From positions 428,058-492,057 of the forward strand of contig NZ_BNBF01000001.1 of the NCBI RefSeq assembly GCF_014654935.1: a DNA stretch of 64,000 bases, in the 5' to 3' direction. Under the pieces are notes generated by a model that saw only the letters and a program-made list of their open reading frames with translations, was not told the DNA's origin and ran no database searches. Both the position numbers and the translations under genes were made by a program. This document shows positions 49,764 through 58,650 of the stretch, piece by piece (position 1 is the stretch's first letter; every line of letters begins with the position of its first letter). The DNA comes from Streptomyces capoamus (GTDB lineage: Bacteria; Actinomycetota; Actinomycetes; Streptomycetales; Streptomycetaceae).

Positions 49764-50579
49764 TCAGGGCACGGCGTCGGGGTCGATACCGAGCACGACG
49801 GTGCCGGTCACCCCCTTGCCGAGGTCACTGCCGGCCTGCGTGAGCGTCAGCAGGGTGGAGGATCCGCCGTTGCGGTAGATGCCGTCCCTGGCGTTGAGCG
49901 TGCGGGTGGCCGTGTTGTTCCGGTAGGGGGCCAAGGTGGCGATCCGGCTGTTGTAGGTCTCCGGGAAGTAGAGCTGGCCGGTGTGCGAGACATGGCCTCC
50001 CCGGTACCTGCCGTCGGAGACCGTGCCCCCGACGTGCGTCTTGACGTGGATGTGGAGGGCGCGGCCCACGTACCAGCCCGGGTAGACGGTGGTGAACTCC
50101 GCGACGCCCGTGGAGTCGGTCAGTTGCACGCCGCGCAGGAACGTCGTGTCCGGCGTGGAACCGCCGGCCACATAGCCCGAGTAGACGCCCAGCGCGTCGC
50201 AGTGCCAGATGTCGACCGCCGTACCGGGCAGCGCGGCGCAGGTGGCGGTGTCGATCACCTTGACGCGCAGGGTCAGCGGTACGCCGGCCTTGCCCTCGGT
50301 GATGTTCTTGCGGACCGTCTCCAGGTCGAGGTAGTAGGGCCCTTCGGTCTGCTCCGGGGTGAGGACGCAGTCGGCGGCCTCCCCGGCCGGGGCGGGTGCC
50401 GTGCCGTCCCGGTGCGCGGCGGCGGTCGCCTGCCCGGACGTGAGCCCGAGAGCGGCGGCCGTGAGGGTCGCGCCGCCCAGGGCGGCTATGACGGTCCTGC
50501 GGCGCGCGCCGAGCGGGCCGTCGGCCGGCCCGGGGTCGCGCTCGCGTCCTGCGGAGTGGGGGCGGGGGGTGTCAGTCAT
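49764..50579 (-). CDS. TAT-exported intradiol dioxygenase-like protein
   Basis: A 271-residue protein. The N-terminus carries a twin-arginine signal (GARRRTVIAALGGATLTAAALG). The mature part follows the intradiol ring-cleavage dioxygenase core: EGPYYLD, GTAVDIWHCDALGVYSGY, FLRGVQLTDSTGVAEFTTVYPGWYVGRALHIHVKTH, which supplies the two Tyr and two His iron ligands. Extracellular members are known in Streptomyces that open catechol-type rings, including lignin-derived aromatics. A TAT route fits cytoplasmic loading of ferric iron before export. ATG 50579. Monocistronic, with its own terminator. Substrate not deducible. Confidence 0.88.
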   Translation of the reverse strand: MTDTPRPHSAGRERDPGPADGPLGARRRTVIAALGGATLTAAALGLTSGQATAAAHRDGTAPAPAGEAADCVLTPEQTEGPYYLDLETVRKNITEGKAGVPLTLRVKVIDTATCAALPGTAVDIWHCDALGVYSGYVAGGSTPDTTFLRGVQLTDSTGVAEFTTVYPGWYVGRALHIHVKTHVGGTVSDGRYRGGHVSHTGQLYFPETYNSRIATLAPYRNNTATRTLNARDGIYRNGGSSTLLTLTQAGSDLGKGVTGTVVLGIDPDAVP

Positions 50580-50697
50580 GGCGTCAGGATGGCGGGCGTG
50601 ACGGCCGGGTGACATCGGTCGGACGACCGGTGAATCGGCGGGCGTTACGAAACTCGCGGGGGCCGGTGGGCGCCGGCGGCACGGGGCGGCGCACGGC

Positions 50698-53571
50698 TCA
50701 CGGGGCGGGACCGTCCGACTGGTCCCGTTCCGGCTGGTCCTCTTCCGGCTGGTCAGGTTCCAGTCGGCCCGGGTCGAACTGCTCCGGGTCGAACTGGTCG
50801 AGGAGGAAGTCGACCGGCGCGAGGGGCGAGGCGGCCGGAGCGCCGCCGTGCAGGACCAGTTCCGCCCAGATGACCTTGCCGCGCCCGGTGTACCGCGTCC
50901 CCCACCGCTGGGCGAACTGTGCCACCAGGAACAGCCCCCGCCCGCCCTCGTCCGTGGTCGCCGCCCGCCGCAGGCGCGGCGAGGTGCCGCTGCCGTCCGA
51001 CACCTCGCAGATCAGGCAGCGTCCGCGCAGCAGCCGCACGGTCACCGGCGAGCCGTACCGGATCGCGTTCGTGACCAGCTCGCTGACGATCAGCTCCGTG
51101 GCGAACGCGGCCTCGTCCAGCCCCCACTCCCGCAGCGTCTGTCTGCACCGCTTGCGCACCGAGGGGACGAGCGCGGGGTCCGGCGGCACCTCCCACTCGG
51201 CCACGCGCGAGGGCGGGAACGTCCGGGTACGCGCCGTCAGCAGCGCGATGTCGTCGGCGGACTGCGACGGCTTCAGCGCGTCGATCACGACCTGACAGGT
51301 CTCCTCCGGGGTACGGTCGCCGGACCCGGCCAGCGCACGGCGCAGCCGCTCCATCCCGACGTCGATGTCCTGGGCGCGGTCCTCCACGAGGCCGTCGGTG
51401 TACAGCACCAGTTGGGAACCCTCCGGCAGGGACACTTCCGCGGTCTCGAACGGGTAGCCGCCCAGACCGAGGGGTGCCGAGGCCGGCACCCCGGCGCACC
51501 CGACCGTCCCGTCCGGGCGCACCACGACCGGTTCCGGATGTCCCGCGCGGGCCATGGTGCAGACCCCCGCCACCGGGTCGTAGACCGCGTAGAGGCAGGT
51601 CGCCCCGGTCACACCCCCGCCCTCGTGGTCGTCCGCGGCACCACCGGCGTGCTCCTCGTTGTCCATCTGGACGACCAGGTCGTCCAGGTTCCCCAGCACC
51701 TCGTCCACGGGCAGGTCCAGCACGGCGAAGTTGTGCACCGCGGTACGCAGCCGGCCCATCGTCGCCGCCGCGTGCAGACCGCGCCCGACGACGTCGCCCA
51801 TCACCAGCGCCACGCGCGCCCCGGGAAGCGGGATGACGTCGAACCAGTCCCCGCCGACCCCCGCCTCCGCGGGCAGGTACCGCCAGGCCACCTCCAGCGC
51901 GTCCTGGTCCGGCTGCCCCCGCGGCAGCAGACTGCGCTGCAGCGTCACCGCCATCGCGTGCTCCCGGGTGAACCTGCGGGCGTTGTCGATCGCCACCGCC
52001 GCCCGTACGGCCAGTTCCTCCGCGATGGCGAGATCCTCCGGTTCGAACGCCGGGGAGCCCGCCGTCCGGTAGAAGTTCACCACCCCCAGCGCCACGTCCC
52101 GGGCCCGCAGCGGCACGGTCACCAGCGACCGCAGCCCGCTCTCCAGGGCCTTTTGGGCGCGCTCGGGGTCCTGTTCCCGCCAGCCCCGGGCTTGCCGCAG
52201 GTCGGCCACCAGCAGGCCCCGCCCCTCCTGCAGCGTCCGCATCTGGGGGCCGCGGACCGAGAACGTGATCAGCTCGCCCAGCGGGTACACCGGCATCATG
52301 TCCCGGGCGCCGCCGATCGCCGCCCGGCGCAGGTGCCGCCAGCCCTCCGCGGTCGGCTCCCACCCGCGCAGCACCGCGTCGAGCAGGTCCACCGTGACCA
52401 GGTCGGCGAACTGGGGCGCCGCCACCGAGGCCAGCTCCTGGGCCGTGTGCTCCACGTCCAGCGTCGTGCCGACGCTCATCCCGGCCTCGTACAGCAGCTC
52501 CAGCCGCTCGCGGGCGACCTCGGCCCGTCCCGAGACCGCCGCCAGCTCCGTGGTGTCCCGCAGGGTCACCACGCTGCCCCCCCGGCCGTCCCGCGGGTAC
52601 GTCGGCCGTTTGTTCACTGCCAGCAGCCGGTTCCCCGCGCGGTACACCTCGTCGGTGACCGCCTCCGGCGACGACAGCAGGCGCAGGACCGGCTCCGGCA
52701 GTCCCACCTCCCGCACCGGGCGCCCCTGCGCGTCCTCCGGCAGCCCCAGCAGCCGCCTCGCCTCGTCGTTCGCGAGCAGCAGCCGCCCGTCGGCGTCGGT
52801 GATCAGCACCCCCTCGCGCACCGCGTGCAGGACCGCGTCGTGGTGCTCGTACAACTGCGCCAGCTCCACGGGGGACAAGCCGTGCGTGTGCCGCCGCAGC
52901 CGCCGGGACACCAGCGTCGTCCCGGTCATGGCGAGCGCCACGGCGGCCGCGCCGCTGCCCAGGATGATCGGCAGCTGCGGCAGCCACAGCGCCGCCACGT
53001 TCCGGACCGTGAGCCCGGCGGAGACCAGACCGACCACCGTGCCGCGCGCGTCGGTCACCGGGACCACCGCCTGCACGTCCGTGCCCCTGCCCGAGGGCAG
53101 GGGCGGGCCGCCGGCCTGCTCGACGAGGGTTTGGCCCCGCAGCGCGGGTTCGATGGTGCCGACGAACTTCTTCCCGATCTCGGACGGGTAGGGGTACGTG
53201 TAGCGGATCCCCGTCGTGCTCAGGACGACGATGAAGTCCACGCCCGCCCGCTTGCGCGCGGCCTCGGCCCGGGGCTGGAGCACCGCCGACGGGTGGCGGC
53301 TGCGCAGAGCCGCGGCCGTGCCCGGCGCGTTCGCGAAGGTCTGGGCCGCGATCACCGCCTCCCGCCGGCCCCGCTCCACGGCGTCCCGCGCCGCCTGGAG
53401 GATCATGCCCACGACCGCGACCAGCACCAGCAGCACCACGATGACGATCTGGAGAAGGAACACCTGGCCGGCCGCACTGCGCACGTCCAGCAAAGAAGCG
53501 CGGCGTCCGCGCGGGCGACCGAACGGCGCATGACGTTCCGGGCTTCGAGGGCGCCCGGAAAATACCTCCAT
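50698..53571 (-). CDS. Membrane sensor phosphatase: Cache-PAS-GAF-SpoIIE-HATPase
   Basis: A 957-residue protein. Membrane helices near residues 33-58 and 195-217 flank an extracellular single-Cache/CitA-like domain (VVLSTTGIRYTYPYPSEIGKKFVGTIEPAL..GLTV). Inside follow PAS (235-325), GAF (350-515), SpoIIE phosphatase (545-770: GVGGDWFDVI, VLYTDGLVED) and HATPase_c_2 (785-915: VSELVTNAIRYGSPVTVRL, DEGGRGLFLV). The phosphatase motif normally GDVxGHG reads GDVVGRG. The last 35 residues are an acidic run of D/E-Q-F/P repeats (DQFDPEQFDPGRLEPDQPEE). The Cache domain suggests sensing of an external carboxylate and relay to an anti-sigma switch. ATG 53571. Confidence 0.88.
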   Translation of the reverse strand: MEVFSGRPRSPERHAPFGRPRGRRASLLDVRSAAGQVFLLQIVIVVLLVLVAVVGMILQAARDAVERGRREAVIAAQTFANAPGTAAALRSRHPSAVLQPRAEAARKRAGVDFIVVLSTTGIRYTYPYPSEIGKKFVGTIEPALRGQTLVEQAGGPPLPSGRGTDVQAVVPVTDARGTVVGLVSAGLTVRNVAALWLPQLPIILGSGAAAVALAMTGTTLVSRRLRRHTHGLSPVELAQLYEHHDAVLHAVREGVLITDADGRLLLANDEARRLLGLPEDAQGRPVREVGLPEPVLRLLSSPEAVTDEVYRAGNRLLAVNKRPTYPRDGRGGSVVTLRDTTELAAVSGRAEVARERLELLYEAGMSVGTTLDVEHTAQELASVAAPQFADLVTVDLLDAVLRGWEPTAEGWRHLRRAAIGGARDMMPVYPLGELITFSVRGPQMRTLQEGRGLLVADLRQARGWREQDPERAQKALESGLRSLVTVPLRARDVALGVVNFYRTAGSPAFEPEDLAIAEELAVRAAVAIDNARRFTREHAMAVTLQRSLLPRGQPDQDALEVAWRYLPAEAGVGGDWFDVIPLPGARVALVMGDVVGRGLHAAATMGRLRTAVHNFAVLDLPVDEVLGNLDDLVVQMDNEEHAGGAADDHEGGGVTGATCLYAVYDPVAGVCTMARAGHPEPVVVRPDGTVGCAGVPASAPLGLGGYPFETAEVSLPEGSQLVLYTDGLVEDRAQDIDVGMERLRRALAGSGDRTPEETCQVVIDALKPSQSADDIALLTARTRTFPPSRVAEWEVPPDPALVPSVRKRCRQTLREWGLDEAAFATELIVSELVTNAIRYGSPVTVRLLRGRCLICEVSDGSGTSPRLRRAATTDEGGRGLFLVAQFAQRWGTRYTGRGKVIWAELVLHGGAPAASPLAPVDFLLDQFDPEQFDPGRLEPDQPEEDQPERDQSDGPAP

Positions 53572-53619
53572 ACACCCTTGATAACACCACCGAACACCAG
53601 CGGCGGCCGGGGCGGGGCC

Positions 53620-56001
53620 TCAGGGGAGAGCCAGCTCGGCCCAGATGGTCTTCCCGGACGCGGTGTACCGGGTGCCCCAGCGCTGGGACATCTGGGCGAC
53701 GAGGAACAGCCCGCGGCCCCCCTCGTCGTCCCGGCGTGCCCGCCGCAGATGGGGCGCGGTGTGCGCGTTGTCGGAGACCTCGCACAGCAGCGAGCGGTCC
53801 TTGATCAGCCGGAGCGTGACGGGTCCGGTGGCGTACCGGATGCCGTTGGTGACCAGCTCGCTCACCACGAGTGCCGCCGGGAACGCCAGCTCGGACAGGC
53901 CCCAGTCCGCCAGCCGGCGCTCGGTGTCCGTGCGGGCGCGCGCCACCATGGCCGGGTCGGGCGGCAGCTCCAGGTCCGCCACCAGGTCGGGGCCCAGCCG
54001 CCGGGTGCGGATGAGCAGCAGCGTGGCGTCGTCCGCCTGCGGCCCGGGCGGCCGGGCCGACAGGGCGCGGTCGCACAGCTCCTCCAGCGGGCAGCGCTGC
54101 CAGGTGAGCACCTGGGAGAGGCGGTCGATCCCGCTGTCGATGTCGGTGCTGCGGTCCTCCACGACCCCGTCGGTGAAGAACGCCACCACGCTGCCGCCGG
54201 ACAGGCTCAGCTCGACGTTCTCGTACGGCAGGCCGCCCAGCCCCAGCGGCGGCCCCGGCGCCAGCGCGGACAGGGCCACCGAACCGCTCGCGTCGGCCAC
54301 GACCGGCGGGGGGTGCCCCGCGCTCGCCCAGACGCACCGGCCGCTGACCGGGTCGTAGATCGCGTACAGGCAGGTCACCCCGAGCGTCTCGTCGCCCAGC
54401 CCGTCCTCGGCGTCGGCCACGGAGTCCTGCGCGACCAGGCCGTCCAGCCGGGTGAGCAGCTCGGCCGGGTCCAGGTCCAGCAGGGCCAGGGTCCGCACGG
54501 TGGCGCGCAGCCGCCCCATGGTCGCGGCCGCGTGCATGCCGTGGCCCACCACGTCGCCGACGGTCAGGCCCACCCGGGCTCCGGACAGCGGGATCAGGTC
54601 GAACCAGTCGCCGCCCACGCCCACGCGGCTGTCGGCCGGCAGATAGCGGTACGCCACGTCGACCGCGCTCTGCTCGGGCAGGTGCTGGGGCAGCAGGCTG
54701 CGCTGCAGCACCAGGGCGGCCGCGTGCTGGCTGGTGTAGCGGCGGGCGTTGTCGATGCCGACGGCGGCCCGCTCGGCCAGTTCCACGGCGAGCGTCTGCT
54801 CCTCGGGCCCGAAGCGGTCGGGGTTGCTGCTGCGCCGGAAGGTGGCCAGGCCCAGTACCGCGTTGCGGGTGAGCAGTGGCACGAACAGGCAGGAGTGGGC
54901 GGCGTCCGCCCCCGTGCCGTCGGGGGTTTCGGACGGGCAGGTGTCGATGACGGGGCGGCTGGTGGCCAGGCTCTGCGCCTGCGGTGACCAGGGCGGGTAG
55001 GAGACGGGGCTGGTCCGGAACTCCTCCGGCGTCCGGCCGTGCATCCGCAGCAGGCTGTGCCCCGGTGCCGAGCCGGTGGGCGGCTGCCGCCCCTCGATGA
55101 TCGCCGGCGGCAGGTCCACCAGCACCTCGTCGGCCAGCTGCGGCACCGCCACGTCCGCCAGCTCCGCGGCCGTACGGCGCACGTCCAGGGAGGCACCGAT
55201 GCGCTTGCCCGCCCGGACGAGCAGCGACAGCCGTTCCTGGGCGCGGTAGCGCTCGGTGATGTCCAGCGACTCCTCGAAGAGTCCGAGCAGTTCGCCCCGG
55301 GCGTCCACCAGCCGGTGGTACGAGCAGGACCAGACGTGCTCGCGCACCGGGTCGGCGGGGGCGCGCCCGCGGTAGTGCATCCCCGTGATCGGTTCCCCGG
55401 TGGTCAGCACGTGCTCCATGATCTGGTCCTCGTCCGGAGGGTGGTGGCGGGAGATGAACTCGCCCTCGGGGAAGAGGTCCGCGGCCGGCCGGCCGATGTA
55501 CTGGGCGACGCCGGACAGCTCCAGGTCGGTGGCGGTGTTCGCCCAGACGACGCGCAGGTCGGTGTCGAAGATCGTCAGGCCCACGTCGGACTCGGTCGCC
55601 AGCCCCTGCAGCATCGCCAGCTGCGCCTCCCAGCCGCGCAGCGTCTCCAGGCCCGCCGCGACCACGACGGTCGCGGCGGCCCCCTGGTGCGCGAGCGGGC
55701 TGAAGGTGACGGCCGCGCGCAGGGTGCGTCCGTCACGGCAGCACAGGTCCAGCACCGCGCTGCGGGGCCGGCGCGCCGTGCACAGCTTGGCGAGGGCGGC
55801 CGGCCGCTGTCCCGGGGCCGCCGCCAGCAGCCGGGCGGCCGGCTGCCCGAGCACGTCCTCGGGGGAGTGGCCGAGCAGCCGCTGGGCCGAGGATCCCCAC
55901 CCGGACACGCGGCCTTCGGCGTCCAGTACGGCGGTGGCGGCCTTGGAGAGGTCCAGCGGACTGTGGAAATCGACGTGGGGGGCGTTCGGAAAACGATCCA
56001 T
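53620..56001 (-). CDS. PAS-PAS-GAF-SpoIIE-HATPase phosphatase
   Basis: A 793-residue soluble relative of the previous protein: PAS (about 15-90), a second PAS with a heme- or ligand-type pocket appearance (125-240, LTIFDTDLRVVWANTATDLELSG), GAF (265-430), SpoIIE phosphatase with all usual motifs (GVGGDWFDLI, VGDVVGHGMHAAATMGRLR, AFFTDGVVED, ADDATLLL) and HATPase_c_2 (660-793: VSELVTNGIRYATGPVTLRL, DEGGRGLFLVAQMSQRWG). It is 48 bases upstream of the Cache-containing gene on the same strand, so the two may be co-transcribed and converge on one sigma-factor switch. ATG 56001. Confidence 0.9.
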   Translation of the reverse strand: MDRFPNAPHVDFHSPLDLSKAATAVLDAEGRVSGWGSSAQRLLGHSPEDVLGQPAARLLAAAPGQRPAALAKLCTARRPRSAVLDLCCRDGRTLRAAVTFSPLAHQGAAATVVVAAGLETLRGWEAQLAMLQGLATESDVGLTIFDTDLRVVWANTATDLELSGVAQYIGRPAADLFPEGEFISRHHPPDEDQIMEHVLTTGEPITGMHYRGRAPADPVREHVWSCSYHRLVDARGELLGLFEESLDITERYRAQERLSLLVRAGKRIGASLDVRRTAAELADVAVPQLADEVLVDLPPAIIEGRQPPTGSAPGHSLLRMHGRTPEEFRTSPVSYPPWSPQAQSLATSRPVIDTCPSETPDGTGADAAHSCLFVPLLTRNAVLGLATFRRSSNPDRFGPEEQTLAVELAERAAVGIDNARRYTSQHAAALVLQRSLLPQHLPEQSAVDVAYRYLPADSRVGVGGDWFDLIPLSGARVGLTVGDVVGHGMHAAATMGRLRATVRTLALLDLDPAELLTRLDGLVAQDSVADAEDGLGDETLGVTCLYAIYDPVSGRCVWASAGHPPPVVADASGSVALSALAPGPPLGLGGLPYENVELSLSGGSVVAFFTDGVVEDRSTDIDSGIDRLSQVLTWQRCPLEELCDRALSARPPGPQADDATLLLIRTRRLGPDLVADLELPPDPAMVARARTDTERRLADWGLSELAFPAALVVSELVTNGIRYATGPVTLRLIKDRSLLCEVSDNAHTAPHLRRARRDDEGGRGLFLVAQMSQRWGTRYTASGKTIWAELALP

Positions 56002-56106
56002 GGCACCGCTTCCCTCCGTGCCTCCTCAGGATCCCGTGCCGCGTCACGGACGACAACCGCACACCGTCCGCGCGGGGTGAGCCGCGTCGCACCGGCGGGA
56101 GCGGCC

Positions 56107-56135
56107 TTGCTATGCAACGAGTTGCATAGCATGAT
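56107..56135 (+). promoter_or_regulatory. Promoter with embedded PadR operator
   Basis: A -35 TTGCTA (56107-56112) and -10 CATGAT (56130-56135) are 17 bases apart. A perfect 10-bp inverted repeat (GCTATGCAAC, 56109-56118; GTTGCATAGC, 56121-56130) fills the spacer. The expected transcript start falls on or next to ATG 56143. A PadR dimer bound here would block RNA polymerase, giving autorepression. Confidence 0.75.
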
Positions 56136-56142
56136 CGGCGTC

Positions 56143-56736
56143 ATGGCGCTCGAACACGCGATCCTGGTGTCGCTGCTGGAGAAGCCGGGCTCCGGCTACG
56201 AGCTGGCCCGGCGCTTCGAGCGGTCCATCGGCTACTTCTGGACCGCCACCCACCAGCAGATCTACCGCGTGCTCAAGCGTATGGAGAACGACGGCTGGAT
56301 CGACGTCCGCGACGTCCCGCAGCAGGGCCGGCCGGACAAGAAGGAGTACTCCGTCGCCGACCTCGGCCGGGCCGCGCTGACCTCCTGGCTGCACGATCCC
56401 ATCGAGCCGGAGAGCGTCCGCCACGACCTGGCCGTGAAGATCCGGGGCGCCGCTTTCGACGACGACCCGGCCGCCCTGACCCGCGAGGTGGAGCGGCACC
56501 GCCGGGCCCACCGGGACCGGCTGGCGCACTACCTCGCCGGCCAGGCGCGAGACTTCCCGGACTCGGACTCCCACTCGGACTCCGCGCCGGGCGGGGCCGC
56601 CCCCGGGGCTCCGCTCGACGCGGAGCGCGAGCTCCAGCACGTCGTCCTGCGCGGCGGCATCGCGTACGAACGCATGATGATCGACTGGCTGGAGGACGTG
56701 CTGGCCACGCTGGCCCGCTTCGGTCCGGACCGCTGA
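56143..56736 (+). CDS. PadR-family transcriptional regulator
   Basis: A 197-residue PadR protein. The N-terminal winged helix is MALEHAILVSLLEKPGSGYELARRFERSIGYFWTATHQQIYRVLKRMENDGWIDV..., exactly the family opening, which favours ATG 56143 over ATG 56131. A C-terminal dimerisation helix bundle (LTREVERHRRAHRDRLAHYLAGQ; ELQHVVLRGGIAYERMMIDWLEDVLATL) follows a Ser/Asp/Pro-rich insert (DFPDSDSHSDSAPGG). There is no Shine-Dalgarno, and the promoter boxes place the transcript start at the ATG, so the mRNA is probably leaderless. It probably represses itself and perhaps the acyl-CoA dehydrogenase gene just downstream. Confidence 0.9.
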   Translation: MALEHAILVSLLEKPGSGYELARRFERSIGYFWTATHQQIYRVLKRMENDGWIDVRDVPQQGRPDKKEYSVADLGRAALTSWLHDPIEPESVRHDLAVKIRGAAFDDDPAALTREVERHRRAHRDRLAHYLAGQARDFPDSDSHSDSAPGGAAPGAPLDAERELQHVVLRGGIAYERMMIDWLEDVLATLARFGPDR

Positions 56737-56858
56737 TCCCGCCGTCCCCCTCGGCCGCCGCGTCCGGCGCGCCCGGCCGTCCCGCCCCCGACCTGTCGTC
56801 CCGCCCCGCCCATCAGCCGAAACCCGCCCCGTCCACCAGCCGAAAGGCGTCAGCTCCC

Positions 56859-58583
56859 ATGGCCGACCAGCTGCTGTTCAACCCGCGTACCTACGACCCC
56901 GCGCACTTCGATCCCGAGACGCGCCGCCTGCTGCGTGCCACCGTCGACTGGTTCGAGGAGCGCGGCAAGGGCCGGCTGATCGAGGACTACCGCAACCGCG
57001 CGTGGCTCGGCGACTTCCTCGCCTTCGCGGCGAAGGAGAACCTGTTCGCCACGTTCCTGACCCCGTCGTCCGCCGCGGGGGAGGGGGAATCCGACAAGCG
57101 GTGGGACACCGCCCGGATCGCCGCGCTCAACGAGATCCTGGGGTTCTACGGCCTCGACTACTGGTACGCCTGGCAGGTCACGATCCTCGGCCTCGGCCCG
57201 GTCTGGCAGAGCGACAACGCCGCCGCCCGCGCCCGCGCCGCCGAGCTCCTCGCCCAGGGTGAGGTGTTCGCGTTCGGCCTGTCCGAGAAGGCCCACGGCG
57301 CCGACATCTACTCCACCGACATGCTGCTCGAGCCCGACGGCGAGGGCGGCTTCCGCGCCACCGGCTCCAAGTACTACATAGGCAACGGCAATGCGGCGGG
57401 CCTCGTCTCCGTCTTCGGCCGCCGTACCGACGTCGAGGGACCCGACGGCTACGTGTTCTTCGCCGCCGACAGCCGTCACCCGGCCTACCACCTGGTCAAG
57501 AACGTCGTCGACTCCTCGAAGTTCGTCAGCGAGTTCCGCCTGGAGGACTACCCCGTCGCGGCCGAGGACGTCCTGCACACCGGCCGCGCCGCCTTCGACG
57601 CCGCCCTCAACACGGTCAACGTCGGCAAGTTCAACCTGTGCACCGCCTCGATCGGCATCTGCGAGCACGCGATGTACGAGGCCGTCACCCACGCCCACAA
57701 CCGCGTCCTCTACGGCCGCCCCGTCACCGATTTCCCGCACGTGCGGCGGGAGCTGACCGACGCCTACGTCCGGCTCGTCGGGATGAAGCTGTTCAGCGAC
57801 CGCGCCGTCGACTACTTCCGCTCGGCCGGCCCCGACGACCGCCGCTACCTGCTCTTCAACCCGATGACGAAGATGAAGGTGACCACGGAGGGCGAGAAGG
57901 TCATCGACCTGATGTGGGACGTCATCGCCGCCAAGGGCTTCGAGAAGGACAACTACTTCGGCCAGGCGGCCGTGGAGATCCGCGGCCTGCCCAAGCTGGA
58001 GGGCACGGTCCACGTCAACCTGGCCCTGATCCTGAAGTTCCTGCGCAGCCACCTCCTCGACCCGGCCGAGTACCCCGACGTGCCGACCCGCCTCGACGCG
58101 GCCGACGACGCCTTCCTGTTCCGCCAGGGGCCGGCCCGCGGCCTCGGCTCGGTGCGCTTCCACGACTGGCGGCCCGCCTTCGACGCCCACGCGCACCTGC
58201 CCAACGTCAGCCGCTTCCGGGAACAGGCCGACGCGCTCTGCGAGTTCGTCGCCTCGGCCGCCCCGGACGCGGAGCAGAGCCGCGATCTCGACCTCGTCCT
58301 CGCGGTCGGTCAGCTCTTCGCCCTCGTCGTGCACGCGCAGCTCGTCCTGGAGCAGGTCGCCCTCACCGGGCTCGACGAGGACGTGCTGGACGAGCTCTTC
58401 GCCGTCCTCGTACGCGACTTCTCCGCGCACGCCGTCGAACTGCACGGCAAGGACTCGGCGACCGCGCCGCAGCAGGACTGGGCGCTGGCGTCGATCCGGC
58501 GGCCGGTCGTCGACGCGGCCCGCACGGAGCGGGTCTGGCAGCGGGTCGAGGCGCTGTCCGGCGCGTACGAGATGGCCCCGTAG
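56859..58583 (+). CDS. Acyl-CoA dehydrogenase family protein
   Basis: A 574-residue flavoenzyme. The N-terminal helical domain, FAFGLSEKAHGADIYSTDMLL and FRATGSKYYIGNGNAAGLVSVFGR (FAD and substrate region), the helix bundle with YGRPVTDFPHVRRELTDAYVRL, and a C-terminal extension of about 150 residues identify the larger class of bacterial acyl-CoA dehydrogenases. They oxidise acyl-CoA at C2-C3, passing electrons to ETF. I cannot place the catalytic Glu with confidence. It lies 122 bases after the PadR gene, with only a modest ribosome site (AAAGG 11 bases upstream of ATG 56859), so read-through from the PadR promoter is plausible. Confidence 0.88.
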   Translation: MADQLLFNPRTYDPAHFDPETRRLLRATVDWFEERGKGRLIEDYRNRAWLGDFLAFAAKENLFATFLTPSSAAGEGESDKRWDTARIAALNEILGFYGLDYWYAWQVTILGLGPVWQSDNAAARARAAELLAQGEVFAFGLSEKAHGADIYSTDMLLEPDGEGGFRATGSKYYIGNGNAAGLVSVFGRRTDVEGPDGYVFFAADSRHPAYHLVKNVVDSSKFVSEFRLEDYPVAAEDVLHTGRAAFDAALNTVNVGKFNLCTASIGICEHAMYEAVTHAHNRVLYGRPVTDFPHVRRELTDAYVRLVGMKLFSDRAVDYFRSAGPDDRRYLLFNPMTKMKVTTEGEKVIDLMWDVIAAKGFEKDNYFGQAAVEIRGLPKLEGTVHVNLALILKFLRSHLLDPAEYPDVPTRLDAADDAFLFRQGPARGLGSVRFHDWRPAFDAHAHLPNVSRFREQADALCEFVASAAPDAEQSRDLDLVLAVGQLFALVVHAQLVLEQVALTGLDEDVLDELFAVLVRDFSAHAVELHGKDSATAPQQDWALASIRRPVVDAARTERVWQRVEALSGAYEMAP

Positions 58584-58610
58584 CCACGCCGCACACCGCA
58601 CCGGTCGGCG

Positions 58611-58644
58611 CCCGGGGGCGGCCCCACGCGGGCCCGCCCCCGGG
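58611..58644 (+). terminator. Hairpin terminator after the acyl-CoA dehydrogenase gene
   Basis: A perfect 11-bp stem, CCCGGGGGCGG (58611-58621) with its complement (58634-58644), 12-base loop, 27 bases after the stop codon. Confidence 0.75.
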
Positions 58645-58650
58645 TGGGCG

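Noticed and set aside
50753-54987. Very long ORFs (up to 1379 codons) opposite or in shifted frame to the SpoIIE-type genes
   Set aside because: They follow from very high GC with few stop codons; composition is Arg/Pro/Gly/Ala-rich without domains, while the minus-strand genes show full domain motifs.
56131-56142. ATG 56131 as the PadR start
   Set aside because: It overlaps the -10 box, and the family's typical MxLEHAILVSL opening begins at ATG 56143.
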